Shown in pieces: positions 18,291 through 27,615 of a DNA stretch of 64,000 nt. The notes below the pieces were generated by a model. It searched no databases and had not been told where the DNA came from. It worked only from the letters and a program-made list of their open reading frames with translations. This stretch comes from Methylocystis sp. IM3 (lineage in GTDB: Bacteria > Pseudomonadota > Alphaproteobacteria > Rhizobiales > Beijerinckiaceae): the NCBI RefSeq assembly GCF_038070105.1, contig NZ_JBBPBZ010000002.1, positions 1,294,501-1,358,500 of the forward strand, in the 5' to 3' direction. Position 1 is the stretch's first letter. Each line of letters begins with the position of its first letter. Position numbers and translations under genes: made by a program.

Positions 18291-19099
18291 CCGCCGCCGC
18301 AACGATACGCGGGGAAACCCGCCGCGCCGCGCAGGACTGGAACTCCGACCTCTATTTGAAATTCGAGGAAGAGCGCACGCGCGCCGCGCGCGATCTTCTC
18401 GCCCGCATTCCCTATTGTGAAACGCGACGCATTTTCGATCTCGGCTGCGGGCCCGGCAACAGCACGGAGCTTCTCGCCCGGAATTTTCCGGGGGCCGAAA
18501 TCGTCGGCGTCGACAAGTCGGACAATATGCTCGCCGTCGCCCGCGCCCGCGTGCCGGCGGCGCGTTTCCTCAAGGAGGATATTGCGCTCTGGCGTCCGCC
18601 AGCATCGGCCGACGTCATTTTCGCAAACGCCACTCTGCATTTTCTGCCCGACCATCGCAGGCTGATCACGCGCCTCGTGGACTCGCTTGCGCCGGGCGGT
18701 CGCCTTGCGGTGCAGATGCCCGACAACACTTACGAACCATCCCATGCGGCGATGCGGATGGTTGCGGCGGATGGCCCCTGGGCCGATCGATTGGTGCCGG
18801 TCGCAAAATCGCTCACCGTGATCGGCCACGCCGAGGAATATTACGATCTCCTCGCGCCGCTCTGCCGCTTCATCGACATTTGGAAGACCGTTTATGTGCA
18901 TCCGCTGGAGGGGCCGGACGATGTCGTTCAATGGTTCGAGGGGTCGGGCCTGCGTCCCTTTCTCGATTTGCTGAGCCCGCAGGAGAGCGCCGATTTTCTG
19001 GCGCAATACCGGGAACGATTGGCTCAGGCCTATCCGCGGCAGCCGAACGGCAAGGTGCTGCTGCGCTATCCCCGGCTCTTCTTCGTCTTGCAGAAATAA
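18287..19099 (+). CDS. tam: Tam-like SAM-dependent methyltransferase
   Basis: 270 residues from a TTG that overlaps the cysA stop by 4 nt (TTGA). The SAM site [18 protein letters not shown], the acidic [10 protein letters not shown] loop and the [12 protein letters not shown] and [12 protein letters not shown] motifs match trans-aconitate 2-methyltransferase, which methyl-esterifies a spontaneous aconitase inhibitor. Coupling to a sulfate importer is unusual. One reading is coordinated sulfur supply to SAM; another is simple read-through. Confidence 0.85.
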   Translation: MTAAATIRGETRRAAQDWNSDLYLKFEEERTRAARDLLARIPYCETRRIFDLGCGPGNSTELLARNFPGAEIVGVDKSDNMLAVARARVPAARFLKEDIALWRPPASADVIFANATLHFLPDHRRLITRLVDSLAPGGRLAVQMPDNTYEPSHAAMRMVAADGPWADRLVPVAKSLTVIGHAEEYYDLLAPLCRFIDIWKTVYVHPLEGPDDVVQWFEGSGLRPFLDLLSPQESADFLAQYRERLAQAYPRQPNGKVLLRYPRLFFVLQK

Positions 19100-19291
19100 G
19101 CGTCTGGCGCCCATGCGCGTCTCGTCGCGCAGAGGCAAGTGTTGCTCTTTCGCAACGGCGTCGCAGTCAAGTTCATTTAGTCCATTAAATCGCTAGACAA
19201 TAATCCGGGTGTAGAGTTGACTTGAACTCAGTCAGGCTGACGCCGCCGCGCAGCGCCGGCGAATAGGCTAAAAGAAGACGAAGAAGCGAGA

Positions 19292-21913
19292 ATGCACCCA
19301 ATGGCAAAGTTGCGACATTTGAAGCTCGGCGCGGCCGTCGCCGCTCTTGCGGTTTCAACCGGGGTTGTGCGCGCCGAAGAGGGGAAGGCGCCGGAGTCGG
19401 TGAAAGAGGCTGCATCTTCGCAGAAGGGCGGGCAGCAGGCGGGCGCGCAGAAGGGCGTCGACGCCAAGACTGCCGCGGCCAAGACCGGCGCGGCCAAGCC
19501 CGAAGAGAAGAAGCCGGAAGAAAAGAAAAGTTACTACGTGCCGACGCGCGGCTATCGTCTTGAGCCGCAGCCGGAGATTCCCCCCTATGTGCGCAATCTT
19601 GCCAGGACCTATCCGCAGTTCGAAGGAATCGATTGGCTCAATGTCGGCCTCGATTCACGCGTGCGCTTCGAATATCGCCAGAATGATTATCGGCCCTGGA
19701 CCGACACGACGACCTCGCCGCCGACGTCGCAGCGGCGTTATTTCCCGAACTCGCTCTGGCTGTCGCGCACGAGGGTCTATCTCGGCATCCAGAACATCCT
19801 CGACCCGTTCCGGGCCGTGGTCGAGTTTCAGGATTCGCGCGCTTTCAACAGCATCTATCAATTGCAGGGACAGGAGATCAATCAGACCGATCTGATCTCG
19901 GCCTATGGCGAACTCTATTTCAAGGACGCCTTCGGCAAGGACCCGCGCGGCAACGACCGCCCGCTCACCGTGCGCGCCGGCCGCTTCCATTTCGAACTTT
20001 TGGATCGCCGCCTGATCGCGGAAAACGAGTTTCGCAACACGACGAATAATTTCGAGGGATTCCGCGTCAAGGTCGGCAAGAAGGACAACGACTGGGATCT
20101 CGACAGTTTCTTCATGCGGCCGGTCGTTCGGTTGCCCTATCAGTTCGACCGTCCCGACTGGCAGAACTGGGTTTACGGCAGCGTCTTCAGCTTCCGCCGC
20201 TTCTCCGAATATGTGACGGTCCAGCCCTATTACCTCGGTCGCATTCAATATGGCGATCCGTCCAATCCCTCGACGGCGCTAAAGACGCATCGCGAGACCT
20301 ATGCGCCGGGCCTGCGCATGTATGGCGTGATCGGCAATTTCGACTACGACTTCGACATCAACAAGCAGTTCGGCGCCGTCGGGCGCCTGCAAACGGCGGC
20401 GCCTTATCTCGGCACGAACACAGCCATTCAATTCACTCCGACCTCCATCGCGCAGGTCACCGCGCAGAACAGCGCCGAAGTGACCGTGCCCTTCAACGCG
20501 CTCGCCTGGGGCCTGGAGCTCGGTTACACTTTCTCCGACCATCCGTGGAAACCGCGCATCAGCACGGTCTATGTCTATGGCTCGGGCAGCGGCAGCCCCT
20601 TCAACTATTCAAACAGCAACTTCGATATTTTCTACGGCTTCAACCAGCCGTTCTCGCGCAACGACTATTTCGCCTGGAACAACATCAAGGACCCGAAGAT
20701 TCGCCTCGAATTCACGCCGGCGAAGAATCTGCAGATCGACACCGCCTTCAGCGCCTATTGGCTGGCGAGCCCCGCCAACGCCTGGGACCGGGCCAATCTT
20801 TTCGCGCCGCTCGGCAACAGGGGCAATTTCCTCGGCACGGAGTTCGACATTCGCGCCCGCTACAAGCTGTCGCAATTCGTCAACATCACGGCGAGCTATG
20901 CGCGCTTCTGGCCAGGTTCGTTCACGTCGAGCTTCGCGCCGCCGGTCGCCTTCCAGCAATGGCCGGCGCCTTATTCCAATGCGGCCTTTGGCGTCACGCA
21001 GACCGGCACGACCTGGGGCCTGACCTCGAAGCCGACCGACTTCTTCTATCTCGAAGCGACGGCCAATGCCTTCGGCGACGGCCAGCCGATCACCAAGGAC
21101 CCGGTCACGCAGCTTTGGGGCGCGGTGGGGCCGGGCGGGAAGCCGCCGGCGCCGAGCTGGCGCGATATTTACGTGGGGCTGAACGGCGGCGGCGCCTGGT
21201 CGAACCCGACGACCCAGACAGTGACGGCGGCCGTCTCGCCAACTGTGGCCAGCGAGCCGATTGCTCAGGCGTCGCGGCTGCTTGACGGCGGCAACCGCCT
21301 CGCGGGCTTCGTCGGCGGCCTCCAGCTGGGAGCGAACTGGCGCTTCGATCCCGGCGTCGTCGCGGGCCTCGAAGCCGATCTGCGCGGCGTCTCGGGCAAT
21401 ACCGACACGACGATGCAGGGCTCGGTAATCGGCGTGGGCAAGACGCGCTATGTCAATTACGGACAGCGCACGACGACGCTGAATTATCTCGGCACGATAC
21501 GCGGACGGCTCGGCTATCTGCCGACCGCGACGCTGCAGCTCTATGGCACGGGCGGTCTCGCCTATGGCGGGGTCATCTCCAACACCGCCTTGTTCACGGC
21601 GCCGAATGGCAATCCGACCGTGTCGAACTGGACGCTGTCGAGCGCGCAATTTGCGGATTCATTGATCGGCTGGACGGCGGGCGGCGGCGTCGAATGGATG
21701 TTCATGCCGAACTGGAGCGCCAAGGCGGAGTATCTCTACTACAATCTCGGCAATGCGACCGCGACCGGCTACAACGCCCTGCGGTTCAGCGGCGCCAATG
21801 TCGGACTGCCGAATGTGGCCTATAATTATGGCCTCGCGACGCGCACCAAATTCGACGGCAATCTCGTGCAGGCCGGGATCAACCGGCACTTCGATCTGTT
21901 CGCTGAGGACTGA
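19292..21913 (+). CDS. double outer-membrane beta-barrel protein (alginate-export-like plus OMP_b-brl)
   Basis: 873 residues. A signal peptide (cut near VRAEE) is followed by a Lys/Ala/Glu-rich linker (about 28-85), then a large barrel of the alginate-export family (about 95-610: IDWLNVGLDSRVRFEYRQND, SRTRVYLGIQNI, RAGRFHFELLDRRLIAENEF). A Pro-rich joint (GKPPAPSW) leads at about 620-873 into a second barrel of the small porin/Omp25 type (IYVGLNGGGAWSN, IRGRLGYL, GGVEWMFMPNWSAKAEYLYY, last strand VQAGINRHFDLF). The reading frame is continuous. The C-terminal part resembles the separate porin-like protein at 46332. A second ATG at 19301 could be the true start. Probably a gene fusion; the cargo is unknown. 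Confidence 0.85.
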   Translation: MHPMAKLRHLKLGAAVAALAVSTGVVRAEEGKAPESVKEAASSQKGGQQAGAQKGVDAKTAAAKTGAAKPEEKKPEEKKSYYVPTRGYRLEPQPEIPPYVRNLARTYPQFEGIDWLNVGLDSRVRFEYRQNDYRPWTDTTTSPPTSQRRYFPNSLWLSRTRVYLGIQNILDPFRAVVEFQDSRAFNSIYQLQGQEINQTDLISAYGELYFKDAFGKDPRGNDRPLTVRAGRFHFELLDRRLIAENEFRNTTNNFEGFRVKVGKKDNDWDLDSFFMRPVVRLPYQFDRPDWQNWVYGSVFSFRRFSEYVTVQPYYLGRIQYGDPSNPSTALKTHRETYAPGLRMYGVIGNFDYDFDINKQFGAVGRLQTAAPYLGTNTAIQFTPTSIAQVTAQNSAEVTVPFNALAWGLELGYTFSDHPWKPRISTVYVYGSGSGSPFNYSNSNFDIFYGFNQPFSRNDYFAWNNIKDPKIRLEFTPAKNLQIDTAFSAYWLASPANAWDRANLFAPLGNRGNFLGTEFDIRARYKLSQFVNITASYARFWPGSFTSSFAPPVAFQQWPAPYSNAAFGVTQTGTTWGLTSKPTDFFYLEATANAFGDGQPITKDPVTQLWGAVGPGGKPPAPSWRDIYVGLNGGGAWSNPTTQTVTAAVSPTVASEPIAQASRLLDGGNRLAGFVGGLQLGANWRFDPGVVAGLEADLRGVSGNTDTTMQGSVIGVGKTRYVNYGQRTTTLNYLGTIRGRLGYLPTATLQLYGTGGLAYGGVISNTALFTAPNGNPTVSNWTLSSAQFADSLIGWTAGGGVEWMFMPNWSAKAEYLYYNLGNATATGYNALRFSGANVGLPNVAYNYGLATRTKFDGNLVQAGINRHFDLFAED

Positions 21914-21926
21914 GCGTAGCGAAAGC

Positions 21927-21954
21927 GGCCTGCGCGACATGCGCAGGCCTTTTT
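21927..21954 (+). terminator. rho-independent terminator of the double-barrel gene
   Basis: A perfect 9-bp stem, GGCCTGCGC (21927-21935) and GCGCAGGCC (21941-21949), with a 5-nt loop, then TTTTT. It lies 13 bp after the stop codon and just before the 3' end of the convergent dcp gene. Confidence 0.88.
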
Positions 21955-21958
21955 CGCA

Positions 21959-23986
21959 TCAAGCGGAGAAACCGCGCTGGCGCAACAGCGGCTCTGCGGT
22001 CGGCATCCGGCCCCGGAAGGACATATAGGCCTCGGCCGCGTCCTGCCGGCCGCCGGCGGAATAGATGAAGCTCTTGAGCTTCTCCGCCACTTCCGGATGG
22101 AAAGGGTCGCCCGTCTCCTTGAAAGCCTCAAAAGCGTCGGCGTCTAGGGCCTCGGCCCAGAGATAGCTGTAATAGCCGGCCGAATAGCCGTCGCCCGAGA
22201 AGATATGGCTGAAATGCGGGAGCCGGTGCCGCATGGCGATTTCCTCCGGCATGGAAAGCCTGCCGAGACTCTCTCGCTCGAAGGCGCCGACATCCCCGCT
22301 AAAGCCCTGGTGAATGTCGAGATCGACATAAGCCGACGCGCAGAACTCGACGGTCGCGAAGCCCTGATTGAAATGGCGCGACGCGACGATGCGCTGGAGG
22401 AGATCGTCCGGCATGGGCGCGCCGGTCTCGGCGTGCAGCGCGAACTGCTTCAACACGGCAGGCTCGAGCAGCCAATGCTCGAAGAGCTGCGACGGCAATT
22501 CGACGAAATCGCGGGCGACATTCGTTCCAGACACCAGCGGGTAGGTCACGTCCGACAACATGCCGTGCAGGGCGTGGCCGAATTCGTGAAACAGCGTGCG
22601 GGCGTCGTCAAGGCTGAGAAGCGTGGCCTCGCCGTCTGCGCCCTTGGTGAAATTCATCACATTGACGATGATTGGCCGCACCTCGCCATCGAGCTTGTGC
22701 TGCGCGCGGAAGTCCGACATCCAGGCGCCGCTGCGCTTCGAGGGACGGGCGAAGTAATCAGCGAGAAAGAGCGCCACATGTCGGCCGTCGCGATCCTGAA
22801 CCTCGAAGGCGCGCACGTCGGGGTGATAAAGATCGAGCCCCTCGTGCTCGATGAAACGCAGGCCGAAAAGCCGCTCGGCGACATGGAAGGCCGCCTCGAT
22901 CATCCTGTCGAGCTGGAAGTAGGGGCGCAGCGTGGTCTGATCGAGGTCGTAAGACTGTTTGCGGACGCGCTCGGCGTAATAGCGCCAGTCATGGCCGGCG
23001 ACATTGAAATTCGCTCCTTCCGCGTCGACGAGCGCCTGAATGGCCGCGCGTTCCTCTGCGGCCCGCGCGCGCGCGGGCGCCCATATGCGATCGAGAAGGT
23101 CGCGCACCGAGCGCGGCGTCTTCGCCATCGTGTCGTCGAGCTTGTAATCGGCGAAGCTCTCGAAGCCGAGAAGCTTGGCGCGCTCTTCGCGCAAGGCCAG
23201 GATTTCGCGGATGATCGCAGCGTTGTCGGTCTCGCCGCCATTCTCGCCGCGGCGCGTCCAGGCCTGATAGACGGTCTCGCGCAGATCGCGACGCGCGGCG
23301 CTTTGCAGGAAAGTCTCGGCGCTCGAGCGCGCGAGGCTTATCGCATATTTCCCCGGCGCGCCGCGCTCGGCCGCAAGCCGCGCCGCCGCCGCGCGAAAAT
23401 CCGCCGAAAGCCCCTCGAGGTCGCCTTCTTCGGCGAGCAGCAGCCAGGAAGATTCATCGGCGAGCACATTTTGCGAAAAGTGCGTCGAGAGCGTCGCGAG
23501 GCGCTCCATGATCGCCTTGAGCCGCTCTTGCTGGCGCTCATCCAGCTTCGCGCCGGCGCGCACGAAATTCTTGTGCGTGAGCTCCAGAACGCGAATCTGC
23601 TCCGGCGTCAGGCCGAGCGCCGCGCGCTTCTCGTACAGCGCGTCGATGCGCTGGAAGAGATCCCGGTTCATGGAGATTTCGCTGGCGTGCCGCGACAGCG
23701 CCGCCGCCATGTCCCGCTCTATATCCTGAAGCTGCGCATTCGCGTCCGTCGCCGTGAGGTTCCAGAATACCGAACTCACGTCCGTCAGCGGCTTTCCTGC
23801 GCGCTCGAGAGCGGCAATTGTATTCGCGAAGGTCGGAGCCTCGCGGTTTTGCGCGATCGCCGCGATCTCGACCTTGTGAGAGGCGAGGGCCGCGTCGAAG
23901 GCGGGGCGGAAATGGTCGCTTTGAATTTCCTTGAAGGGCGGAAGGCCGAAAGGCGCGTTCCAGCTTTTGAGCAGCGGATTGGACAT
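21959..23986 (-). CDS. dcp: M3-family oligopeptidase / peptidyl-dipeptidase Dcp
   Basis: 675 residues, full length for the family. HEFGH at 467-471 with Glu496 in DFVELPSQ forms the zinc site, and the C-terminal SGDGYSAGYYSYLWAE motif is the M3 substrate-binding region. No signal peptide, so it is cytosolic and likely degrades small peptides. Dcp versus oligopeptidase A cannot be settled by eye. It has its own promoter region upstream (23987-24096), where nothing else is seen. Confidence 0.92.
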   Translation of the reverse strand: MSNPLLKSWNAPFGLPPFKEIQSDHFRPAFDAALASHKVEIAAIAQNREAPTFANTIAALERAGKPLTDVSSVFWNLTATDANAQLQDIERDMAAALSRHASEISMNRDLFQRIDALYEKRAALGLTPEQIRVLELTHKNFVRAGAKLDERQQERLKAIMERLATLSTHFSQNVLADESSWLLLAEEGDLEGLSADFRAAAARLAAERGAPGKYAISLARSSAETFLQSAARRDLRETVYQAWTRRGENGGETDNAAIIREILALREERAKLLGFESFADYKLDDTMAKTPRSVRDLLDRIWAPARARAAEERAAIQALVDAEGANFNVAGHDWRYYAERVRKQSYDLDQTTLRPYFQLDRMIEAAFHVAERLFGLRFIEHEGLDLYHPDVRAFEVQDRDGRHVALFLADYFARPSKRSGAWMSDFRAQHKLDGEVRPIIVNVMNFTKGADGEATLLSLDDARTLFHEFGHALHGMLSDVTYPLVSGTNVARDFVELPSQLFEHWLLEPAVLKQFALHAETGAPMPDDLLQRIVASRHFNQGFATVEFCASAYVDLDIHQGFSGDVGAFERESLGRLSMPEEIAMRHRLPHFSHIFSGDGYSAGYYSYLWAEALDADAFEAFKETGDPFHPEVAEKLKSFIYSAGGRQDAAEAYMSFRGRMPTAEPLLRQRGFSA

Positions 23987-24096
23987 GGTTTTCCTCGGGA
24001 GCGGCGCGCAGGGAAGGCGCAGCCGTTTGATTGGGAATTTAAACCAAAGCGTCGAAAGAAAAAGGCTCGGCCGGAGGACGTCGGGGGCCTGCGCGC

Positions 24097-24134
24097 AAAG
24101 AAAAACGCCCCGCCGTTACATCCACGGTCGGGGC
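24097..24134 (-). terminator. terminator of the sorbosone-dehydrogenase-like gene
   Basis: Read on the minus strand, CGCCCCG...CGG/ CG...CGGGGCG arms (24124-24134 and 24105-24114, with one unpaired base) are followed by a T-rich tract (complement of AAAGAAAAA at 24096-24104). It lies about 77 bp after the stop of the gene ending at 24211. Confidence 0.75.
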
Positions 24135-24210
24135 GCCTCTCGCGCCGGCATTGCTGCTGGCTTGAGGATGAGGCTGGCGAAGCATTGAAGCAAAATAATG
24201 GCAGGCCGCG

Positions 24211-25977
24211 TCATCGCCCCGGTCGCCGGCTGATCGACCACACATAGGCCGCCACCGCCGAGACATCGGCGTCGCTCAAATCCGCGCCTCCCCTGGGCGG
24301 CATCGGGCTTCGGAAGTCTTTCGGCTGGCTCACGCCCTTTGCGATGACGCTGCGGATCGACGCGAGGCTGCCATCCGCCCACAGCCATTTGTCGCGCGTG
24401 AGATCGGGCCCAAGCGGGGACCCCTTGCCATTGGCGCCGTGGCAGCCCGAGCAATTGCCGCCGGCCTCCTGGCCATTGAAGATGCGCTCGCCCCGCGCCA
24501 CCTCGGCGTCGCTCGCGCCTTGCGGCGTCGGGAGCTTGCGGCCTTCTTCCACGCCTGCCTGCGGATTCGTTCCCTCCGGCGGCCCCGCGTCCGCTCCGGC
24601 GCTTTGCGCGTAAGCCGCAGGCGCCGACTCGACGCCCGTCGTCGCGACATCGCCATGGAATGTGATCCGCCAAATGCGCCCGCCCACGTCGTCGGAGACA
24701 TAGAGCGCGCCGTCTGGGCCGACGGCTAGGCCGGAAGGCCGGTGCGCGGCGCCGCCGGGATCCTTGCTCTTGCCGGCGAAGCCGTCTGCGAAGACGACAT
24801 AATCGCCCTTGGGCTTGCCGCCGGCCATCGGCTGGAACACGACATTGTAGCCGCCTTGCGGGAAGGGCGCGCGGTTCCACGAACCGTGAAAGGCGACGAA
24901 GAAGCCGCCGTCATAGGCGGCCGGGAACTGCCGGCCGCGATAAAGAGCGAGATCGTTGGGCGCCCAATGGGCTGGGAAAGCGGCGATCGGACCCCGTTTT
25001 TCGGCGCAGACTCCGACGGCGCCGCCGCCGTCGCCCCCATACTCCGGCGCAAGAACGAGCTTGTGCTGCACCCCGTCATAATAACATTCCGGCCAGCCGT
25101 AATCGGCGCCGTCCTTCAGCTCGACGACTTCCTCGGCGGGCAGGTCGCGGCCCTGTTCGGGCGTGTAGAGCTTCGGCCAGTTCTCCGACAACTGGTCGCG
25201 GCCGTGCTGTGTGACGTAGATGTGGTCGCCATCGATGGCGATGCCTTCGCCATTTCGGTTGCCCGTCGCGTAGCGTTCGCGGGCCGAGAATTTCTGGTCG
25301 GTTTTGCGCGCGTCGTAGCGCCAGATTCCGGCGCGCGTCTCGAGTTCGCGGCAGGGAACGAGGCCAGGCGATTCGGGTATCCGGTTCTGCGCCTGACAGG
25401 CGTTGGTCGCGGAGCCGGAGTCGAGATAGAGATTGCCCCGTTCGTCGATGGCGAAGGGATGCATCGGATGGTCGCCCGTCAGCGGCAGACCGGAGATGAC
25501 GGTTTGCGGTTTTTCGGAAGGAACGATGTCGCCCGGCGAAAGGGCGTAACGCAGGATCCTGTCGCCTTCTTCGGCATAGAGCGCGCCGTCGAACAACGCG
25601 ACGCCCGTGCCGCCGGAGCCGCCGGCGGCAGGGGTCTCGCCGAAGCGTTTCACGATCTCGGCGCGGCCGTCGCCGTCGGCGTCCCGCAAGGCGACGAGGA
25701 AGCCGCCGGCGGGCGGGCGGGAGCGACCATAGTATCTGCCGCTCCAGGTGTTGACATAGACGACGCCGTTCGGCGCGACCGCCATGTGCCGCGCGTGGCC
25801 CATGTTATCGGCGAAGATCGTTGCGCAAAAGCCGCGCGGGAGCTTGACGCCAGTATCGCCGCCGGGACAGGCCGCCGGTCCGGCCCCTTGCGCCAGGGTG
25901 GGCGTTCGCATCGACGAAGCCAGCGCGAGCGACGCGAGTGAGACGGCGCACAAGGCGCCCAGTGAGACTTGCCGCAT
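24211..25977 (-). CDS. secreted sorbosone-dehydrogenase-like beta-propeller fused to cytochrome c
   Basis: 588 residues from the ATG at 25977; this start begins a signal peptide (MRQVSLGALCAVSLASLALA), while the longer frame adds 15 residues in front of it. Residues about 30-440 form a glucose/sorbosone-dehydrogenase-type propeller (FADNMGHARHMAVAPNGVVY, GEGIAIDGDHIYVTQHGRDQ, PTDLAL-like and GLAVGPDGALYVSDD blades). A C-terminal class I cytochrome c has CSGCH at 509-513 and a probable Met ligand at MPPRGG. It is predicted to oxidise a sugar or alcohol in the periplasm and pass electrons to its own heme; PQQ dependence is inferred from the family. Confidence 0.85.
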   Translation of the reverse strand: MRQVSLGALCAVSLASLALASSMRTPTLAQGAGPAACPGGDTGVKLPRGFCATIFADNMGHARHMAVAPNGVVYVNTWSGRYYGRSRPPAGGFLVALRDADGDGRAEIVKRFGETPAAGGSGGTGVALFDGALYAEEGDRILRYALSPGDIVPSEKPQTVISGLPLTGDHPMHPFAIDERGNLYLDSGSATNACQAQNRIPESPGLVPCRELETRAGIWRYDARKTDQKFSARERYATGNRNGEGIAIDGDHIYVTQHGRDQLSENWPKLYTPEQGRDLPAEEVVELKDGADYGWPECYYDGVQHKLVLAPEYGGDGGGAVGVCAEKRGPIAAFPAHWAPNDLALYRGRQFPAAYDGGFFVAFHGSWNRAPFPQGGYNVVFQPMAGGKPKGDYVVFADGFAGKSKDPGGAAHRPSGLAVGPDGALYVSDDVGGRIWRITFHGDVATTGVESAPAAYAQSAGADAGPPEGTNPQAGVEEGRKLPTPQGASDAEVARGERIFNGQEAGGNCSGCHGANGKGSPLGPDLTRDKWLWADGSLASIRSVIAKGVSQPKDFRSPMPPRGGADLSDADVSAVAAYVWSISRRPGR

Positions 25978-26056
25978 CGCTTGCGCCTCCCTTGTCGCGC
26001 AGCCTACTCGTTCGGACGCCAAACTGCGCCTCGGAAGCAGAACCGCGCCCTCTCTG

Positions 26057-26353
26057 TCAGTTTTCGATCCGTTCGAGGTGCTCCCGCACGGCGATCACGA
26101 CAGACCCGAATTCCGTCAGGAATTCCGGCTCGCCCCACAGGCAGCGTTCGGTGGCCATAAGATAGCGCAGTTTTTCGATGAACTCGGCGTCGCTCCCGCA
26201 GGGGCGCATGGCGACGTCATAGCGTGCGAGATCTTCTTCGCGGCTGGCGCTCAGGAAGGCGTCGTCGTCTTCGTGCGTCGCCTCGAACTTCTCGAACGCC
26301 GCACGATGCGCCTTGATGACCTTGGAAAGGCCGGACGAGAGAGATGGGATCAT
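26057..26353 (-). CDS. small hypothetical protein
   Basis: 98 residues from the ATG at 26353, preceded on the minus strand by AAAGGAG. Acidic and largely helical (LSKVIKAHRAAFEKFEATHEDD). I recognise no family. It contains a WGEPEFLTEFG segment and a helical end (VREHLERIEN). It lies between the AI-2E family permease and the sugar dehydrogenase, on the same strand as both. Confidence 0.6.
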   Translation of the reverse strand: MIPSLSSGLSKVIKAHRAAFEKFEATHEDDDAFLSASREEDLARYDVAMRPCGSDAEFIEKLRYLMATERCLWGEPEFLTEFGSVVIAVREHLERIEN

Positions 26354-26425
26354 CGGCGCGCTCCTTTCGCTCCCCCTGTCCAATTATGGGGCGGCCGTCG
26401 CCCCTCGCCGCTGTCTCGGGCCGGT

Positions 26426-27532
26426 TCAGCCGCCTATTTTGTCGTGCACCCCGCCCGCGACGGGCGGCGTGGCGGCGAGGTCGCGCCACAGCGACACCAG
26501 CGCCGCCATGATCGCCGGTCCGACGAAAAGGCCTAAAAGCTGAAAGGTTTCGACGCCTCCCAGGATGCCGAGCAGCACCCAGATGAAAGGCAATTGCGTC
26601 TGGCTCCCGATCAAAGCCGGACGGATGAAATGGTCCGCCACAAAGACGACGACTACGCCCGTGACGATTATGATCAGCGCCGCCGTCGCGCCGACGCTCA
26701 CGGCCGCCACAATCGCCGCCACGCCAATGGCGACCGCCGCCGCAAAGGGGATCATGGCGGCGATGACGGTCAGTATGCCGAGCAGGATCGGGTGCGGGGT
26801 GCGCGTGAGAATATAGCTGACGGTCATGACGAGGCCTTCGCCCAGCGCGACGAGGACGAGGCCGTTGAGCGTGCCGCGCACCGAGGCGATAACTTGCGTG
26901 GCGAGGGTTTCGCCGCGGGCGCCAAACAGCTTGCGGGAGGCCGCTCGCGACTGCGCAATGAAGGTTTCGCCGTAGAGGAGGAGAAAGAACAGCGCCAGCA
27001 GCGAGACGATGAAGAGCATCGTGCGGCGAATGGCGTTGGCGCCGACCACGGCGCCGAGCTCCCGCGCCGAGGCTGTGTTGAGCTGATGCAAGAGCTCTTT
27101 CGCCCAGCCGGCGTGGGAGAGGTGGCCGGCCCACCATTGGGTGAGCCAGGGGCCGGCATAGGGCAGGCGCGCAACCTCCTGCGGAACCGGAAGCCCTGCA
27201 TCTCCCGCCGCCCGCGCATAATCGATGAGCTGGCGCAGCTCCACAAGCGCGTCTACCGCAAGCGTTACAATCGGGGCGATCACGATCGCCCCAACGAGCG
27301 CGGTCAACAGCAAGGCCGTCATTTCGGCGGAGACATGCGCGCGGCCCCTCAATCGCTGATGCAGCGGCCAGAGCGCCGTCCCGAAGATGAGCGCCCAGAC
27401 GAGGGCGTGCAGATAGTCGGAGAGGACATAAACGCCTGCGCCGAGCAGCAGGGCGCACACAATCGCCGAGGCGACGATCTGCCGCCACGACATGACTTCA
27501 TCCTGGCTCGCCGGGGCTGTAGTAATTTCCAT
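26426..27532 (-). CDS. AI-2E family transporter (PurR-domain-type permease)
   Basis: 368 residues from the ATG at 27532, which has AAGGAAG about 12 nt upstream; an in-frame ATG lies at 27550. About eight helices in the family arrangement: paired N-terminal helices, a periplasmic helical region, then LNGLVLVALGEGLVMTVSY and the final helices with FLWVLLGILGGVE-like sequence (PFIWVLLGILGGVETF). Members export AI-2 or exchange cations; the substrate cannot be inferred here. It is divergent from dinB across 83 bp. Confidence 0.88.
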   Translation of the reverse strand: MEITTAPASQDEVMSWRQIVASAIVCALLLGAGVYVLSDYLHALVWALIFGTALWPLHQRLRGRAHVSAEMTALLLTALVGAIVIAPIVTLAVDALVELRQLIDYARAAGDAGLPVPQEVARLPYAGPWLTQWWAGHLSHAGWAKELLHQLNTASARELGAVVGANAIRRTMLFIVSLLALFFLLLYGETFIAQSRAASRKLFGARGETLATQVIASVRGTLNGLVLVALGEGLVMTVSYILTRTPHPILLGILTVIAAMIPFAAAVAIGVAAIVAAVSVGATAALIIIVTGVVVVFVADHFIRPALIGSQTQLPFIWVLLGILGGVETFQLLGLFVGPAIMAALVSLWRDLAATPPVAGGVHDKIGG

Positions 27533-27615
27533 CGAGACGCTTCCTTGCATGGGCCGGCCACGAGCTCTGACGCTCGGTCGGCCCTTCATTGAGTTCCGGC
27601 GAGGGGGACTCGCAC

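Noticed and set aside
27533..27615. LexA box before dinB
   Set aside because: I looked for GTTC-N7-GTTC as used by alphaproteobacterial LexA and found only a single GTTC.
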